From HGM04593 sp045646965 (GTDB lineage: Bacteria > Bacteroidota > Bacteroidia > Bacteroidales > Bacteroidaceae), in assembly GCA_045646965.1 (NCBI GenBank), contig JAZRLR010000035.1, positions 1 through 42,401 on the forward strand: a stretch of DNA of 42,401 nucleotides, read 5' to 3'. This document shows, piece after piece, positions 24,327 to 33,415 of this stretch; within the stretch, counting starts at the first letter, position 1, and the number at the start of each line of letters is the position of its first letter. The translations under genes were made by a program, and so were the position numbers. Under the pieces are notes generated by a model, which was not told the DNA's origin, made no database searches, and saw only the letters and a list, made by a program, of their open reading frames with translations.

Positions 24327-24357
24327 CAAATGTAGCAACAAAATTCATACAAACAAA
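24327..24357 (-). promoter_or_regulatory. Promoter of the XRE regulator
   Basis: On the minus strand TTTG (24354-24357), 19 nt and TACATTTG (24327-24334) match the consensus exactly. The repeat array at 24397-24433 begins 40 bp upstream. Confidence 0.65.
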
Positions 24358-24396
24358 ATTATTTTTCAAACACAAGAAACTACACTATTGCACATT

Positions 24397-24433
24397 GTAA
24401 ATACAAATGTAAATACGTTTGTAAATTTACAAA
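24397..24433. repeat. Three 12-bp-period repeats ending in a perfect palindrome
   Basis: GTAAATAC starts at 24397 and again at 24409, and GTAAATTTAC starts at 24421, so three GTAAAT units lie exactly 12 bp apart. The last unit lies in TTTGTAAATTTACAAA at 24418-24433, a perfect 16-bp palindrome. TACAAAT words recur here and further out. Placement about 130 bp upstream of an XRE gene suggests an operator, perhaps for autoregulation; this is inference. Confidence 0.7.
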
Positions 24434-25442
24434 TTGTCAAAGCACCTGCACATTCCCGCACACATATCAACAACTTCCACATCAGCCGAGCGCAAGACGC
24501 GTAGTCAAGCACATTACAATCCACATCAACAAAACAGCGTAAAATACTGATTTTTCAACTATTACACCGAGAATATAAAGCAAATATGCAATTTTAAGAA
24601 CCACATCGCAATATTACAGCTTTTTTATTAAATAAACACATCATATTAATACACATAATTAACTGATATTACGCATATTACACACCGCGTATTCATTTTG
24701 CATATTTACCGCATACAGCAACTTTCACTATGAACACCCCGGGCTGCGGCATTGTTAATAACCCTCTACCCTTTTGATACAATTTAGGCTACAAATCTAC
24801 TATATACAAATATAACAACGTGTAAACATTTGTATTTTATCATTTCTTGCCGCAAATCAATTTACAAACATACCCACAAAACAAGTGAGCAAAATTCATC
24901 ACACTTCGCTCGCTGATTACATTTGTGTGTATAAATATAGATTTAACTGCTACAAAAGAGCATTTACACACCCCTTGCGTAGCAAATTTTAAAATAAATC
25001 GCAAAAACCGACCAATTGTACAGATTTAAAAGAATTACTCGATTCTCACAAGGTTATATAAGGCTTAAAAGAAACTAATTCAAGCACTTACACCCTATTT
25101 CATAGTAAGGAATTTTGTATATTCTACAAAAAAGCGATAAAAACGAGCTGCAAAAGGACAAAAGAGGCCGCGAACGGACACCACCGAGTTATGCAATCAC
25201 AAAACGAAGAAAGCAGAGCCATATCACCGCAAACTTACAAAAGAAAGAGAGACCATAGGCGATTTCACAGAGCCACAGCGCCCTCCCCACTGTAGCATCT
25301 TTTAATTCCACGCAAAGCACAACGCCCTGCACAGATTCAAAACTCATATATAAAATCAGAAACCTGCACGCCCGCTATGCCACACACAAGAGACACTCAC
25401 CCACCGCCACACAAAAAAGCACGCACAAGAAACGTATGGGCA
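24434..25442. other. 1-kb gene-free block, A/C-rich on the plus strand
   Basis: I see no credible gene on either strand between the XRE regulator and the M6 protease terminator; the frames are short and broken. Further TACAAAT or ATTTGTA words occur at 24790, 24805 and 24828. The plus strand from about 24440 to 25440 is rich in A and C, in contrast to other spacers such as 4445-4620. No tRNA, tmRNA, RNase P or CRISPR pattern is visible. A plus-strand frame at 25377-25862 is rejected because it runs through the terminator and the protease gene. Confidence 0.6.
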
Positions 25443-25483
25443 CAAAAAAAAGCGCGCCCCGATGCCAATGCACCGGAGCACGC
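25443..25483 (-). terminator. Intrinsic terminator of the M6-like protease gene
   Basis: On the minus strand GCGTGCTCCGGTGC and GCATCGGGGCGCGC pair over 14 bp with three G-T pairs and a 4-nt loop, followed by eight Ts. It starts about 20 bp after the protease stop. Confidence 0.75.
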
Positions 25484-25502
25484 CGATATTTTTTTTCTGC
25501 GA

Positions 25503-27578
25503 TTACTCTACCACAATCTTCTCGCTCTTGCCATTGCCATCTACAACAATATAGATGCCTTTAGCGAGCAGCTGCACTGCGTTCTTGTCGCCTGTGCCCA
25601 CAAAAGCACCCGCCGCGGTATATATGCTGCAAACACCATTCTCGCCGGCCGCCACGCCATCGACACTTGTGGGAACCAAAGCAACCGTTGCATACTGCGA
25701 GAACTCCGAAGAGCCGCACGCATCGCTCGCAGCCACCTTGTAGCGATAAACCGCATCAGCCTCGAGATTCTCAAAAACATAAGAAAGCTCCGCAGTCTCC
25801 ACTCTCTCCACGAGCACGGCGTCGCTCTCGCCCATCACCTTCTCCACCTCCACAACGTATGATGTAGCGCACTCAACGGCAGCCCAGCCGGCACGGAAAG
25901 AAGTCTCGGCAACCTCTGCTGCAGGCAAAGCCTCGGGAGCCGCAAGAGCATCATAGAGGAAGCGGAACGAAACCACTCCGTCTTTCATTGTAATATTTGT
26001 TATAGGCTTGCCAAGATAATCGCCAGTGTACACCTTGGCCGCAGGCTTCGATGTATCGGTAAAGGCTCTGTTATTACTTGTGCCGGGCCACGCATCACCT
26101 CTGAAGCCTGCAGACGCTGCGCCGCCGTTTGTTCCGTCATAAATAGTAATCTCATCGTCGGCGGGAATGAGAGCATAACGATTGTGATTCTTATCCTCGT
26201 TCACCCTGTGAGCATCCCAAGCCGCTTTGTTATAATCGATGTGAGTAATTATCATACCCGCGTTGAAGAGATAGCAATCCCATCCCTCCTGCTGACGATT
26301 CTCAAGAACGAAATACTCGTCGCTGTTTGCATCGTTCACAATTTTGTAACCTGTGCCGCCGCGTGTGAGAGCTGTCAGTGAGTAGCACTCCTTCTTGTCG
26401 ATAACCTCAAGAGATTTCCATCCCACAAGCTCACGCTGATAGGCGCTGTAACCCACGGGCGCATAAGCATCGGCAGCATAGTTACCCAGGTCCATCAAAT
26501 CCCAATAGTTGAATGTGAGACTCTCGCCGGTCTTTGTGTTATACAAGTCGAAAAGACCGAGGATGTGCGAGAACTCGTGACACACAAGGCCTATACCGGC
26601 AAGATACTCTTTGCCATAGTATTCGCTGTATTCGGGGTTCATAGTAAGCTCCTGCGAGCAGGCGTATGAATTAAACCCAACATTGTCGTATGTCTTTTTT
26701 CCCACCGACGCAGAGAGTGTCCAAGCGTGAGGCCACACGGCATTCTCGTCGTTGCCGCTCACGCTCTCGGAATATCCCGCATAGATACAATAAAGGAACT
26801 CCGCCTCGCCGTCGCCGTCGTTGTCAAATATTGAGAAATCGAAATTTGCATCGGCACGGGCAAGGCCGTCGGCAATCATCTGGCCGCGACGCAAGTCGGT
26901 GCCGTTTGCGTTGTTTGCGCCATAGTAAGACATATTATTTGGCAGAGTCACAATATCGGTAACGATGAAATTAGGAGTAAAAAGACCGCCTGACTGCGCA
27001 ACAAAATAGTCCTTTGCACTACCGGGGCTCTTTTCGCAAACCACGTTGCCACTATCATCTTTATAAGAAGGATAGCTATAACCCTCGTAATCCTTCTTAT
27101 TGAGGATTTCCGAAATCTGCTCTTTTGTGTAAGAGAATTTCACATCGGCATACTCCACAAGAAGCACGGGGACGTTCATTTCGCCCACAAATTTATTTGT
27201 TGTGGCACGCGAGTAGGTGTACTGTGCTGCACGATGGTAGGCAATCTCCTGCATATCCTCCTCCATACCCGAGAATCGGTTAGCTGCTATGATTGCCTGT
27301 TCCTCAATGTTGCGCGCACCCTCATTGTGAGCCACACAGCCCGAAGAAACAAGCAGGTTCTCGTTGGAAAGCACAGCGTAGCAGTAGCCGTCGCCGTCCT
27401 TTATAACGGGAACTCCGTCGAGTGTAGAATAATAGTGAAACGCCTCGTCGCCGTGGAGCACAATATAGAGAGTTGTGCCGTCGGGCTGTTTGAATCTCAC
27501 CGCCGATTTATTGGCGGGAGCTGCAAATACCGCTACCGTAAAAGACAGAAGCAGCAGAAAAGAGATAATTTTTTTCAT
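25503..27578 (-). CDS. Secreted M6-like metalloprotease with fibronectin III domain and T9SS-like tail
   Basis: A 691-residue exported protein. Signal peptide MKKIISFLLLLSFTVAVFAA is followed by a propeptide-like region to about residue 125 and a catalytic domain of the immune-inhibitor-A/M6 type, with HEFSHILGLFD (His334, Glu335, His338, Asp344) as the zinc site. A DNDGDGEAEF calcium-type loop sits at about 252-261. Residues about 560-640 look like a fibronectin type III domain. The last 45 residues (GVCSIYTAAGAFVGTG then GIYIVVDGNGKSEKIVVE) resemble a T9SS type A sorting domain. The ATG at 27578 starts the signal; an upstream in-frame ATG adds nine residues. Confidence 0.88.
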   Translation of the reverse strand: MKKIISFLLLLSFTVAVFAAPANKSAVRFKQPDGTTLYIVLHGDEAFHYYSTLDGVPVIKDGDGYCYAVLSNENLLVSSGCVAHNEGARNIEEQAIIAANRFSGMEEDMQEIAYHRAAQYTYSRATTNKFVGEMNVPVLLVEYADVKFSYTKEQISEILNKKDYEGYSYPSYKDDSGNVVCEKSPGSAKDYFVAQSGGLFTPNFIVTDIVTLPNNMSYYGANNANGTDLRRGQMIADGLARADANFDFSIFDNDGDGEAEFLYCIYAGYSESVSGNDENAVWPHAWTLSASVGKKTYDNVGFNSYACSQELTMNPEYSEYYGKEYLAGIGLVCHEFSHILGLFDLYNTKTGESLTFNYWDLMDLGNYAADAYAPVGYSAYQRELVGWKSLEVIDKKECYSLTALTRGGTGYKIVNDANSDEYFVLENRQQEGWDCYLFNAGMIITHIDYNKAAWDAHRVNEDKNHNRYALIPADDEITIYDGTNGGAASAGFRGDAWPGTSNNRAFTDTSKPAAKVYTGDYLGKPITNITMKDGVVSFRFLYDALAAPEALPAAEVAETSFRAGWAAVECATSYVVEVEKVMGESDAVLVERVETAELSYVFENLEADAVYRYKVAASDACGSSEFSQYATVALVPTSVDGVAAGENGVCSIYTAAGAFVGTGDKNAVQLLAKGIYIVVDGNGKSEKIVVE

Positions 27579-27620
27579 ATATAACACTGTGTTTTTCTTA
27601 TACAATCATCTTAATCTGCG

Positions 27621-27650
27621 CAAAATTAGTAAAAAAAACGGTACGACAAG
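27621..27650 (-). promoter_or_regulatory. Promoter of the M6-like protease gene
   Basis: On the minus strand CTTG (27647-27650), 18 nt and TAATTTTG (27621-27628) approximate the consensus, about 43 bp before the ATG. Confidence 0.5.
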
Positions 27651-27695
27651 GTATTATATTTATAATATTATATAATTATATAGTAAATATATACC

Positions 27696-28601
27696 TTATT
27701 TTACATTCCTGCGACTCCCTCTCTCGGCAAAATTCACCATATAAATACCTGCGCATATAAGCAGCAGAGCCACTGCAAGCATTGCGTCGAGTTTGTCCTG
27801 CCCCACAAGAAGCGATGCCACGGCAGCCACAGCGAGCGACAGATAGCCATACATAGCCACGAGCGTGGTTTTCAAATACTTGAGGCCTATCGGAATGAGG
27901 ATATAACTTATAGCAGTAGGAAAGAGAAGCACAAACGCCACGGCAGAGAGAGCCGAAGCATCGGGGTGGGCAAAGAGGGGCGCATCGAACCCCGTGAACA
28001 GCGACAGCAGCACCGCAGGCACCGTCGCTCCCAAAAAAGTGTAACGAAGCATCACAAGATTAGGGACACGTGCAAGCAACGACGACGAAGTGAGCAGATA
28101 CACGGCATACACCACCGCACCCGTCAGCGCAAAGAGATTACCGAGCGCAGGGTGACGCGCAAGGCCTGCATCGGGCTCGGCAAAGAGAGTCGCCACCACC
28201 CCGGCAAACCCCACCGCAATACCCGCCACCTTCACAAAGGAGACCTTCTCGCCGCGCCACAGCACCGAAAAGAGAAACACCCACATAGGTTGCGTGGCGT
28301 TAAAGATTGCAAAATTCACCGGCGTTGTAAATGAGATTCCGAAAGCCGCCAGCGACATATACCCAAACACCGCAAAAGCACCCAGGAGCACCAGCTTCAC
28401 TCTGTCGGCACGCGTCGAGAGGTCGGGCTTGTCAAATATGGCAAGCACCCAGAAAAACAGCGTGCCAAAGAGCAGGCGCAGAGTAACCATCTGCAAAGGG
28501 GCTATCCACAGAGGTATCAAAAACTTTGTGACATTAATATTAAGCCCCGCCGTCACACGTGAGACGGCGAGAGCCAAAGAGCCTTTTACAGAATTTCTCA
28601 T
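27696..28601 (-). CDS. EamA-family transporter
   Basis: A 301-residue membrane protein with about ten hydrophobic segments in two EamA repeats (first near SLALAVSRVTAGLNINVTKF, second near GNLFALTGAVVYAVYLLTS). It likely exports a metabolite. Its ATG overlaps the stop of the MFS gene by four bases (ATGA), so the two are co-transcribed and perhaps co-translated. Homologous to the EamA protein at 470-1375. Substrate unknown. Confidence 0.85.
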   Translation of the reverse strand: MRNSVKGSLALAVSRVTAGLNINVTKFLIPLWIAPLQMVTLRLLFGTLFFWVLAIFDKPDLSTRADRVKLVLLGAFAVFGYMSLAAFGISFTTPVNFAIFNATQPMWVFLFSVLWRGEKVSFVKVAGIAVGFAGVVATLFAEPDAGLARHPALGNLFALTGAVVYAVYLLTSSSLLARVPNLVMLRYTFLGATVPAVLLSLFTGFDAPLFAHPDASALSAVAFVLLFPTAISYILIPIGLKYLKTTLVAMYGYLSLAVAAVASLLVGQDKLDAMLAVALLLICAGIYMVNFAERGSRRNVK

Positions 28602-29797
28602 ACCCTGCTTTTATTCTTTGATAACTTCCACACAAACACCGCAATTAACGCAGCTACGCTAATGCAAAAGTTTAACAAAAAAGCAAACCCCGCACTCTTT
28701 GCGCCAAGCATCTTTTGCACAGAATCGACCACCACGGGAGAGAGCACAATTGCCACATAGTTCATTGTCATCACAAGAGCCAAAGCAAACGTAGTTCTGT
28801 CGGGCGAGGCAGCCTCGGCTGTGCGGTCATAGATATAGGGCTGCGCAATGCCATACCCCACACCCGCAAGAAGCACTCCCACAACGATACCTGCCACTCC
28901 CCTGCTTAAAAAAACAATCAAAAGCCCACAGGCGATTAACAGAAGAGAAAACTCGGGCAACCTGCGACCAAGGAAAGCTACGATGCGGTCGAGCACAAGC
29001 CCCGGCAGCATAATAAAAAGGAAGAAAAGCGCAATAACCACCCCCGACGTACCACTGTCGTGACCATATTTCTCCATCATAAACGGCAGATACACGCTCA
29101 CCGCCATAACCACAAAGGTTATAAGGAAATAATATGCCATATACCTGCGCAGAGCGCAATAATCTACAAACGAAGAGGCTGTCTTTTCGTCAAAATCCTC
29201 ATTATTCGCCGAGTTTACATTCTCCGCATCGGCCTGCTTAATGAAACAGACAAGCATAAGCGAGAAAGCGGGCAGCAGGTAGACAAGGAAAGGCAGGCGC
29301 CACTCAATCTCGGCAAGGTAACCCGTCACGGCAGTTGCCACCACAAGAGAGAGGTTATTCACCGCCGAACTATAACCAAACTGCCGCGTGCGCTGCCTGC
29401 CCACAAAGAAACGCGACACCAGCGAAGTAGAGAGCGGAGTTATGATACCCGCACCTATACCAAGCAGAATGCTCACAAGTATAAGCCCGTTTATCGTGTC
29501 GCAAAAGAAATAGAGCAAGCCGCTCAAAAGAAACACCCACAAGCCCATACGAAGCAAACGGATATACCCTACCGCATCGCTCAATTTTCCCGCAAGCAAA
29601 ATAAATGGAATAATGAGCAACGAAGGCAACGAAGTGAGCAGCTGTATATCGAGCTCCGTGGCATTTTTAAATATTGTAGAGAGGTCACCAAGTATGGGCG
29701 AGATTGCCAAACCCGGCAACGAAGTAAGCGCCGACACCGACCATATACCAAGCAAAGCCCACACACCTATAAATCCTTTTCCTGTATCAATTTTCAT
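28598..29797 (-). CDS. Major facilitator superfamily transporter
   Basis: A 399-residue membrane protein with about twelve hydrophobic segments. The loop after segment 2 reads GKLSDAVGYIRLLRMG, the MFS signature (G-x-L-x-D-x-x-G-R/Y-x-x) in slightly altered form. A long central loop (KQADAENVNSANNEDFDEKT) divides the halves. Drug or sugar export is typical of this group, but the substrate is unknown. It is divergent from gadB with a 158-bp gap and overlaps the EamA gene by four bases. Confidence 0.85.
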   Translation of the reverse strand: MKIDTGKGFIGVWALLGIWSVSALTSLPGLAISPILGDLSTIFKNATELDIQLLTSLPSLLIIPFILLAGKLSDAVGYIRLLRMGLWVFLLSGLLYFFCDTINGLILVSILLGIGAGIITPLSTSLVSRFFVGRQRTRQFGYSSAVNNLSLVVATAVTGYLAEIEWRLPFLVYLLPAFSLMLVCFIKQADAENVNSANNEDFDEKTASSFVDYCALRRYMAYYFLITFVVMAVSVYLPFMMEKYGHDSGTSGVVIALFFLFIMLPGLVLDRIVAFLGRRLPEFSLLLIACGLLIVFLSRGVAGIVVGVLLAGVGYGIAQPYIYDRTAEAASPDRTTFALALVMTMNYVAIVLSPVVVDSVQKMLGAKSAGFAFLLNFCISVAALIAVFVWKLSKNKSRV

Positions 29798-29955
29798 ATC
29801 CTTATATATTTACGTTACTTACCAAAAAACAAAAGAGATGCAGAAAGGTTCGGGCAACACACCGCACATCAAAACAAAAGAAAAAGAGTCTATAAAAAAG
29901 CAAAAGAGCGAACCGCAGCCCCGTCGCATTCGTTTACTGAACGTGAAAGTATTTT

Positions 29956-31407
29956 ATGAACCTAAAAACCAAGAAAATGAAACAAAAAGAAGATTACAAC
30001 GAGACAGGAGCGGCGATACCCGTATTTGGCTCGCCCGAGATGTTGCAACCGGCACCAGCCGACAAGATTCCGCAGCACCCCACAGCTCCCGAGATTGCCT
30101 ACCAAATGGTGAAAGACGAAACCTTTGCGCAGACACAGCCGCGCCTGAACCTCGCCACCTTCGTCACCACCTATATGGACACCCAGGCAACCAAGCTGAT
30201 GAACGACGCAATCGCCATCAACTACATCGACGAGACAGAATACCCTCGCATAGCCGTGATGTGTGCAAAGTGTATAAACATCATTGCAAACCTCTGGAAC
30301 ACCCCCGAGCAGGCCAAGTGGAAAGCCGGAGCATTGGGAATTGGCTCGAGCGAGGCCTGTATGCTTGGCGGTGTAGCAGCGTGGCAACGATGGAAAAAGC
30401 GCCGTCAGGCCGAGGGCAAACCTTGTGACAAGCCCAACTTCGTAATTTCGTCAGCTTTTCAGGTGGTGTGGGAAAAATTTGCACAGCTGTGGCAGATTGA
30501 GATGCGCACCGTGCCCCTCACCCCCGAAAAGCTCACCCTCTGCCCCGAGGACGCCATAGCTATGTGCGACGAGAACACCATCTGCGTGGTGCCCATACAA
30601 GGAGTTACCTGGACAGGACTCAACGACGACGTGAAAGCCTTGAACGACGCGCTCGACGAGTATAACAAAAAAACAGGTTACGACATTCCCATTCACGTCG
30701 ATGCCGCATCGGGCGGTTTCATCCTCCCCTTCCTCGAGCCCGACAAAGTGTGGGACTTCCGCCTCAAGTGGGTACTCTCGATAAGCACCAGCGGCCACAA
30801 GTACGGCCTTGTCTACCCGGGCCTCGGCTGGGTTGTGTGGAAAGACAAGAAATATCTGCCCGACTCAATGTCGTTCAGTGTAAACTACCTCGGTGCCGAT
30901 GTCACACAAGTGGGCCTTAACTTCTCGCGCCCCGCCGCGCAGATTCTGGGACAATACTACCAGTTCATACGCTTGGGCTTCGACGGCTACAAAGCCATAC
31001 AGAAGAACTCGCTCGAGATTGCAAAATATCTGCACGCAGAGATAGGCAAAATGACGCCCTTCCGCAACTACAGCGACGAGGTTACCAACCCCCTCTTCAT
31101 CTGGGAACTCAAAGAGGAGTATGCAAAGAAATGCAAATGGACACTCTACGACCTGCAGGACAAGCTCAAGCAGTGTGGCTGGATGGTGCCCGCCTACACC
31201 CTGCCCTCGAAACTCGAAAATACTATCGTTATGCGCGTAGTGGTGCGCAACGGCTTCAGCCGCGATATGGCCGACCAGCTCATAGGCGACATAAAAGACG
31301 CGGTGTGCGAGCTCGACAAGTTGCAGTACCCCACACCCTCGCGCATATCACTCGAGAGTAATGTAAAAATAAAAGGAACAGTTTACACCCACACGGGCAA
31401 AGGATAA
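29956..31407 (+). CDS. gadB: Glutamate decarboxylase
   Basis: A 483-residue PLP enzyme converting glutamate to GABA and CO2, consuming a proton. Seen are GIGSSEACMLGG, HVDAASGGF with the Asp that pairs with PLP (Asp249), and SISTSGHKYG with Lys282 as the Schiff-base lysine. The carboxyl end (VYTHTGKG) is near the E. coli GadB length, where it is part of the pH-dependent tail; whether that works here is unknown. It is followed 4 bp later by glutaminase, making a glutamine-driven acid-resistance pair. ATG at 29956 chosen; an internal ATG at 29977 is possible. Confidence 0.94.
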   Translation: MNLKTKKMKQKEDYNETGAAIPVFGSPEMLQPAPADKIPQHPTAPEIAYQMVKDETFAQTQPRLNLATFVTTYMDTQATKLMNDAIAINYIDETEYPRIAVMCAKCINIIANLWNTPEQAKWKAGALGIGSSEACMLGGVAAWQRWKKRRQAEGKPCDKPNFVISSAFQVVWEKFAQLWQIEMRTVPLTPEKLTLCPEDAIAMCDENTICVVPIQGVTWTGLNDDVKALNDALDEYNKKTGYDIPIHVDAASGGFILPFLEPDKVWDFRLKWVLSISTSGHKYGLVYPGLGWVVWKDKKYLPDSMSFSVNYLGADVTQVGLNFSRPAAQILGQYYQFIRLGFDGYKAIQKNSLEIAKYLHAEIGKMTPFRNYSDEVTNPLFIWELKEEYAKKCKWTLYDLQDKLKQCGWMVPAYTLPSKLENTIVMRVVVRNGFSRDMADQLIGDIKDAVCELDKLQYPTPSRISLESNVKIKGTVYTHTGKG

Positions 31408-31411
31408 TATT

Positions 31412-32395
31412 ATGGAGAGAAGGATAACAAAAGAGGAGCTGCAGGCCGCAGTGAACGAGGCATACACACGTTACAAGAACGAAAAGGGAGGGCACAACGC
31501 CTCATATATACCCTATCTCAATAACGTGGACAGCAACCTGTTTGCCATAGCGGTGAGCTTGCCCGGTGGCGAAATTATCGAGGCCGGCGATTGCAGCTAT
31601 CGTTTGGGAATAGAGTCTATATCCAAAGTCGCCACCGCTCTGTTAGTACTGAAGGATTACGGTGCAAATACCATAATGGATATGATAGGCGCCGACGCCA
31701 CAGGCATGCCCTTCAATTCCATAATGGCAATACTTTTGGAGAAAGACCATCCTTCTACTCCATTGGTAAACGCAGGGGCAATATCCGCCGTCAGCCTTGT
31801 GCGCCCCGTGGGCAACCGACACGAGAAGTGGCTGGCGATACAGCAGTTCCTCAACGAACTGTGTGCAAGCGAGCTGCCGCTCATCGACGAGCTCTACAAG
31901 TCGGAGAGCGTGAGCAACCACAACAACCGCGCAATTGCGTGGCTCTTGAAAAGCTACAACCGCATATATGATGAGCCCGATATGTCGCTCGACCTTTACA
32001 CGCGCCAATGCTCTTTGGGAGTTACCACACGCGAGCTCGCGGTTATGGCAGGCACAATCGCCGGCGGCGGTACAAACCCTGTGACAGGGAGAGAGGTTTT
32101 CCCCACGCGTCTCACCCCCAAAATTGTATCTATGATGGCAGCCGTAGGTTTCTATGAACGCAGCGGAGACTGGATGTTTGCCACAGGGATACCCGCAAAG
32201 ACAGGCGTGGGCGGCGGTATCATCGGTGTACTTCCCGGCATCTTGGGTATCGCCGCATTCGCGCCGCCAATTGACGGTGCAGGCAACTCGGTGAAAGCGC
32301 AAAAGGCAATCACCCACATTGTAAAGAGCCTCGGGCTTAACATCTACAGCGGCGAACACGCCGTAATAGCCGAGAAGGAACCCGTAATCTGCTGA
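31412..32395 (+). CDS. glsA: Glutaminase
   Basis: A 327-residue serine-dependent glutaminase making glutamate and ammonia from glutamine. Motifs are SISKVATALLVL with the catalytic Ser and Lys (S-x-x-K), NAGAI, SVSNHNNRAIAWLL, and GIPAKTGVGGGI near the end. Ammonia release raises pH, and glutamate feeds the upstream decarboxylase, so the two enzymes should act in sequence. It lies 4 bp after gadB and ends at a strong bidirectional terminator; no gadC or potassium-channel gene follows. Confidence 0.94.
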   Translation: MERRITKEELQAAVNEAYTRYKNEKGGHNASYIPYLNNVDSNLFAIAVSLPGGEIIEAGDCSYRLGIESISKVATALLVLKDYGANTIMDMIGADATGMPFNSIMAILLEKDHPSTPLVNAGAISAVSLVRPVGNRHEKWLAIQQFLNELCASELPLIDELYKSESVSNHNNRAIAWLLKSYNRIYDEPDMSLDLYTRQCSLGVTTRELAVMAGTIAGGGTNPVTGREVFPTRLTPKIVSMMAAVGFYERSGDWMFATGIPAKTGVGGGIIGVLPGILGIAAFAPPIDGAGNSVKAQKAITHIVKSLGLNIYSGEHAVIAEKEPVIC

Positions 32396-32430
32396 CGAGG
32401 AGATGTCAAAGGCAAGCACCGCCGTTAAAA

Positions 32431-32458
32431 GTTAAAGGCTGCATTGGCAGCCTTTAAC
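32431..32458. terminator. Bidirectional intrinsic terminator
   Basis: GTTAAAGGCTGC, an ATTG loop and GCAGCCTTTAAC form a perfect 12-bp stem between glsA and the convergent methyltransferase gene. Confidence 0.85.
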
Positions 32459-32485
32459 TTATTTTTTATTATACACAACAGATAT

Positions 32486-33286
32486 TTACCTCGCCCTCAA
32501 TTGCCAGAAGGCCACGGCAGCCGCAGCCGCCACATTCAGGGAATCGACACCGTGGGCCATAGGTATGCGCACCACATAATCGGCGGCACATATCACTTCG
32601 CGGGCAAGGCCGTCGCCCTCGGTGCCCATAATTATCGCAAGCTTCTCCTCATTCATAAGCCTCTCGTCGTCTATCGACACCGAGTCGTCGGTCAGCGCCA
32701 TTGCAGCGGTGCGGAAACCTATCTCCCCGAGCGACTCAATGGGAGCGTCGAGCCAGGTCCACGGCACAAGAAACACCGAACCCATAGAGACTCTCACTGC
32801 ACGACGATTCAGCGGGTCGCACGAGCTGCGCGTGAGCAGCACGGCATCTATGCCGAGCGCCGCCGCCGAGCGAAATATCGCACCTATATTTGTAGTATCG
32901 ACCACACCGTCAATCACCACCACACGACGCGCCTTCTCGCACACCTCCTGCACCGAGCGTTGCGTGCCGCGACGCATTGCGCACAGCACCCCTCGCGTGA
33001 GGGTGTATCCCGTGAGAGCGGCAAGCAGTTCGCGCTCACCCGTATATATGGGAATACCGGCGCAACGCTCCACAATGTCGGCCGCGTCGCCCTCTATATG
33101 TCTCTTCTCACACAGCAGCGCCACAGGCTCATAACCCGCGTCGAGAGCCACCCTTATAACCTTGGGACTCTCGGCTATAAAAATACCCATTCCGGGCTCC
33201 ACGCTCTTGCGCAGCTGCGCCTCGGTGAGGGTAGAAAATATCTCCACACCCGGGTGCGACAAAGAAGTAATTTCAATTACAGGCAT
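32486..33286 (-). CDS. SpoU/TrmH-family RNA 2'-O-methyltransferase
   Basis: A 266-residue SPOUT enzyme. The start MPVIEITSLSHPGVEIF at 33286 leads an N-terminal substrate-binding part to about residue 110, followed by the knot: VVVIDGVVDTTNIGAIFRSA (motif 1), VSMGSVFLVPWTW, IMGTEGDGL (motif 2) and IPMAHGVDSLNVAAAAAVAF (motif 3). Target is probably ribose of tRNA or 23S rRNA. The frame stays open upstream to 33691 but that part overlaps the divergent gene and lacks a promoter, so 33286 is chosen. Confidence 0.92.
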   Translation of the reverse strand: MPVIEITSLSHPGVEIFSTLTEAQLRKSVEPGMGIFIAESPKVIRVALDAGYEPVALLCEKRHIEGDAADIVERCAGIPIYTGERELLAALTGYTLTRGVLCAMRRGTQRSVQEVCEKARRVVVIDGVVDTTNIGAIFRSAAALGIDAVLLTRSSCDPLNRRAVRVSMGSVFLVPWTWLDAPIESLGEIGFRTAAMALTDDSVSIDDERLMNEEKLAIIMGTEGDGLAREVICAADYVVRIPMAHGVDSLNVAAAAAVAFWQLRAR

Positions 33287-33314
33287 AAAAGTATTGTCAA
33301 AGTTTATACGCCCA

Positions 33315-33322
33315 CGAAGATA
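33315..33322 (-). promoter_or_regulatory. -7 box of the SpoU methyltransferase gene
   Basis: The minus strand reads TATCTTCG, about 28 bp before the ATG at 33286. Divergent from the box at 33386-33393. Confidence 0.5.
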
Positions 33323-33385
33323 ATACAAAAAAGGATAAAATTTTATAAAAAACTCTCTTTGCACACTATTTTGAAAAATATTATA

Positions 33386-33393
33386 TATATTCG
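33386..33393 (+). promoter_or_regulatory. -7 box of the CBM9-like gene
   Basis: TATATTCG (TAnnTTCG) lies 22 bp before the ATG at 33416. Confidence 0.45.
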
Positions 33394-33415
33394 TGGAGAG
33401 AAAAACATTGTAACT

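Noticed and set aside
24900..24960. Possible replication origin
   Set aside because: Only one DnaA-box-like word is visible, with no dnaA, gyrB or box cluster nearby.
25377..25862. Plus-strand open frame of 161 codons
   Set aside because: It runs through the protease terminator and is antisense to the M6-like protease; composition is low-complexity and no family is recognisable.
32444..33415. Long amino extension of the CBM9-like frame
   Set aside because: It is antisense to the SpoU methyltransferase, and a -7 box lies just before the ATG at 33416.
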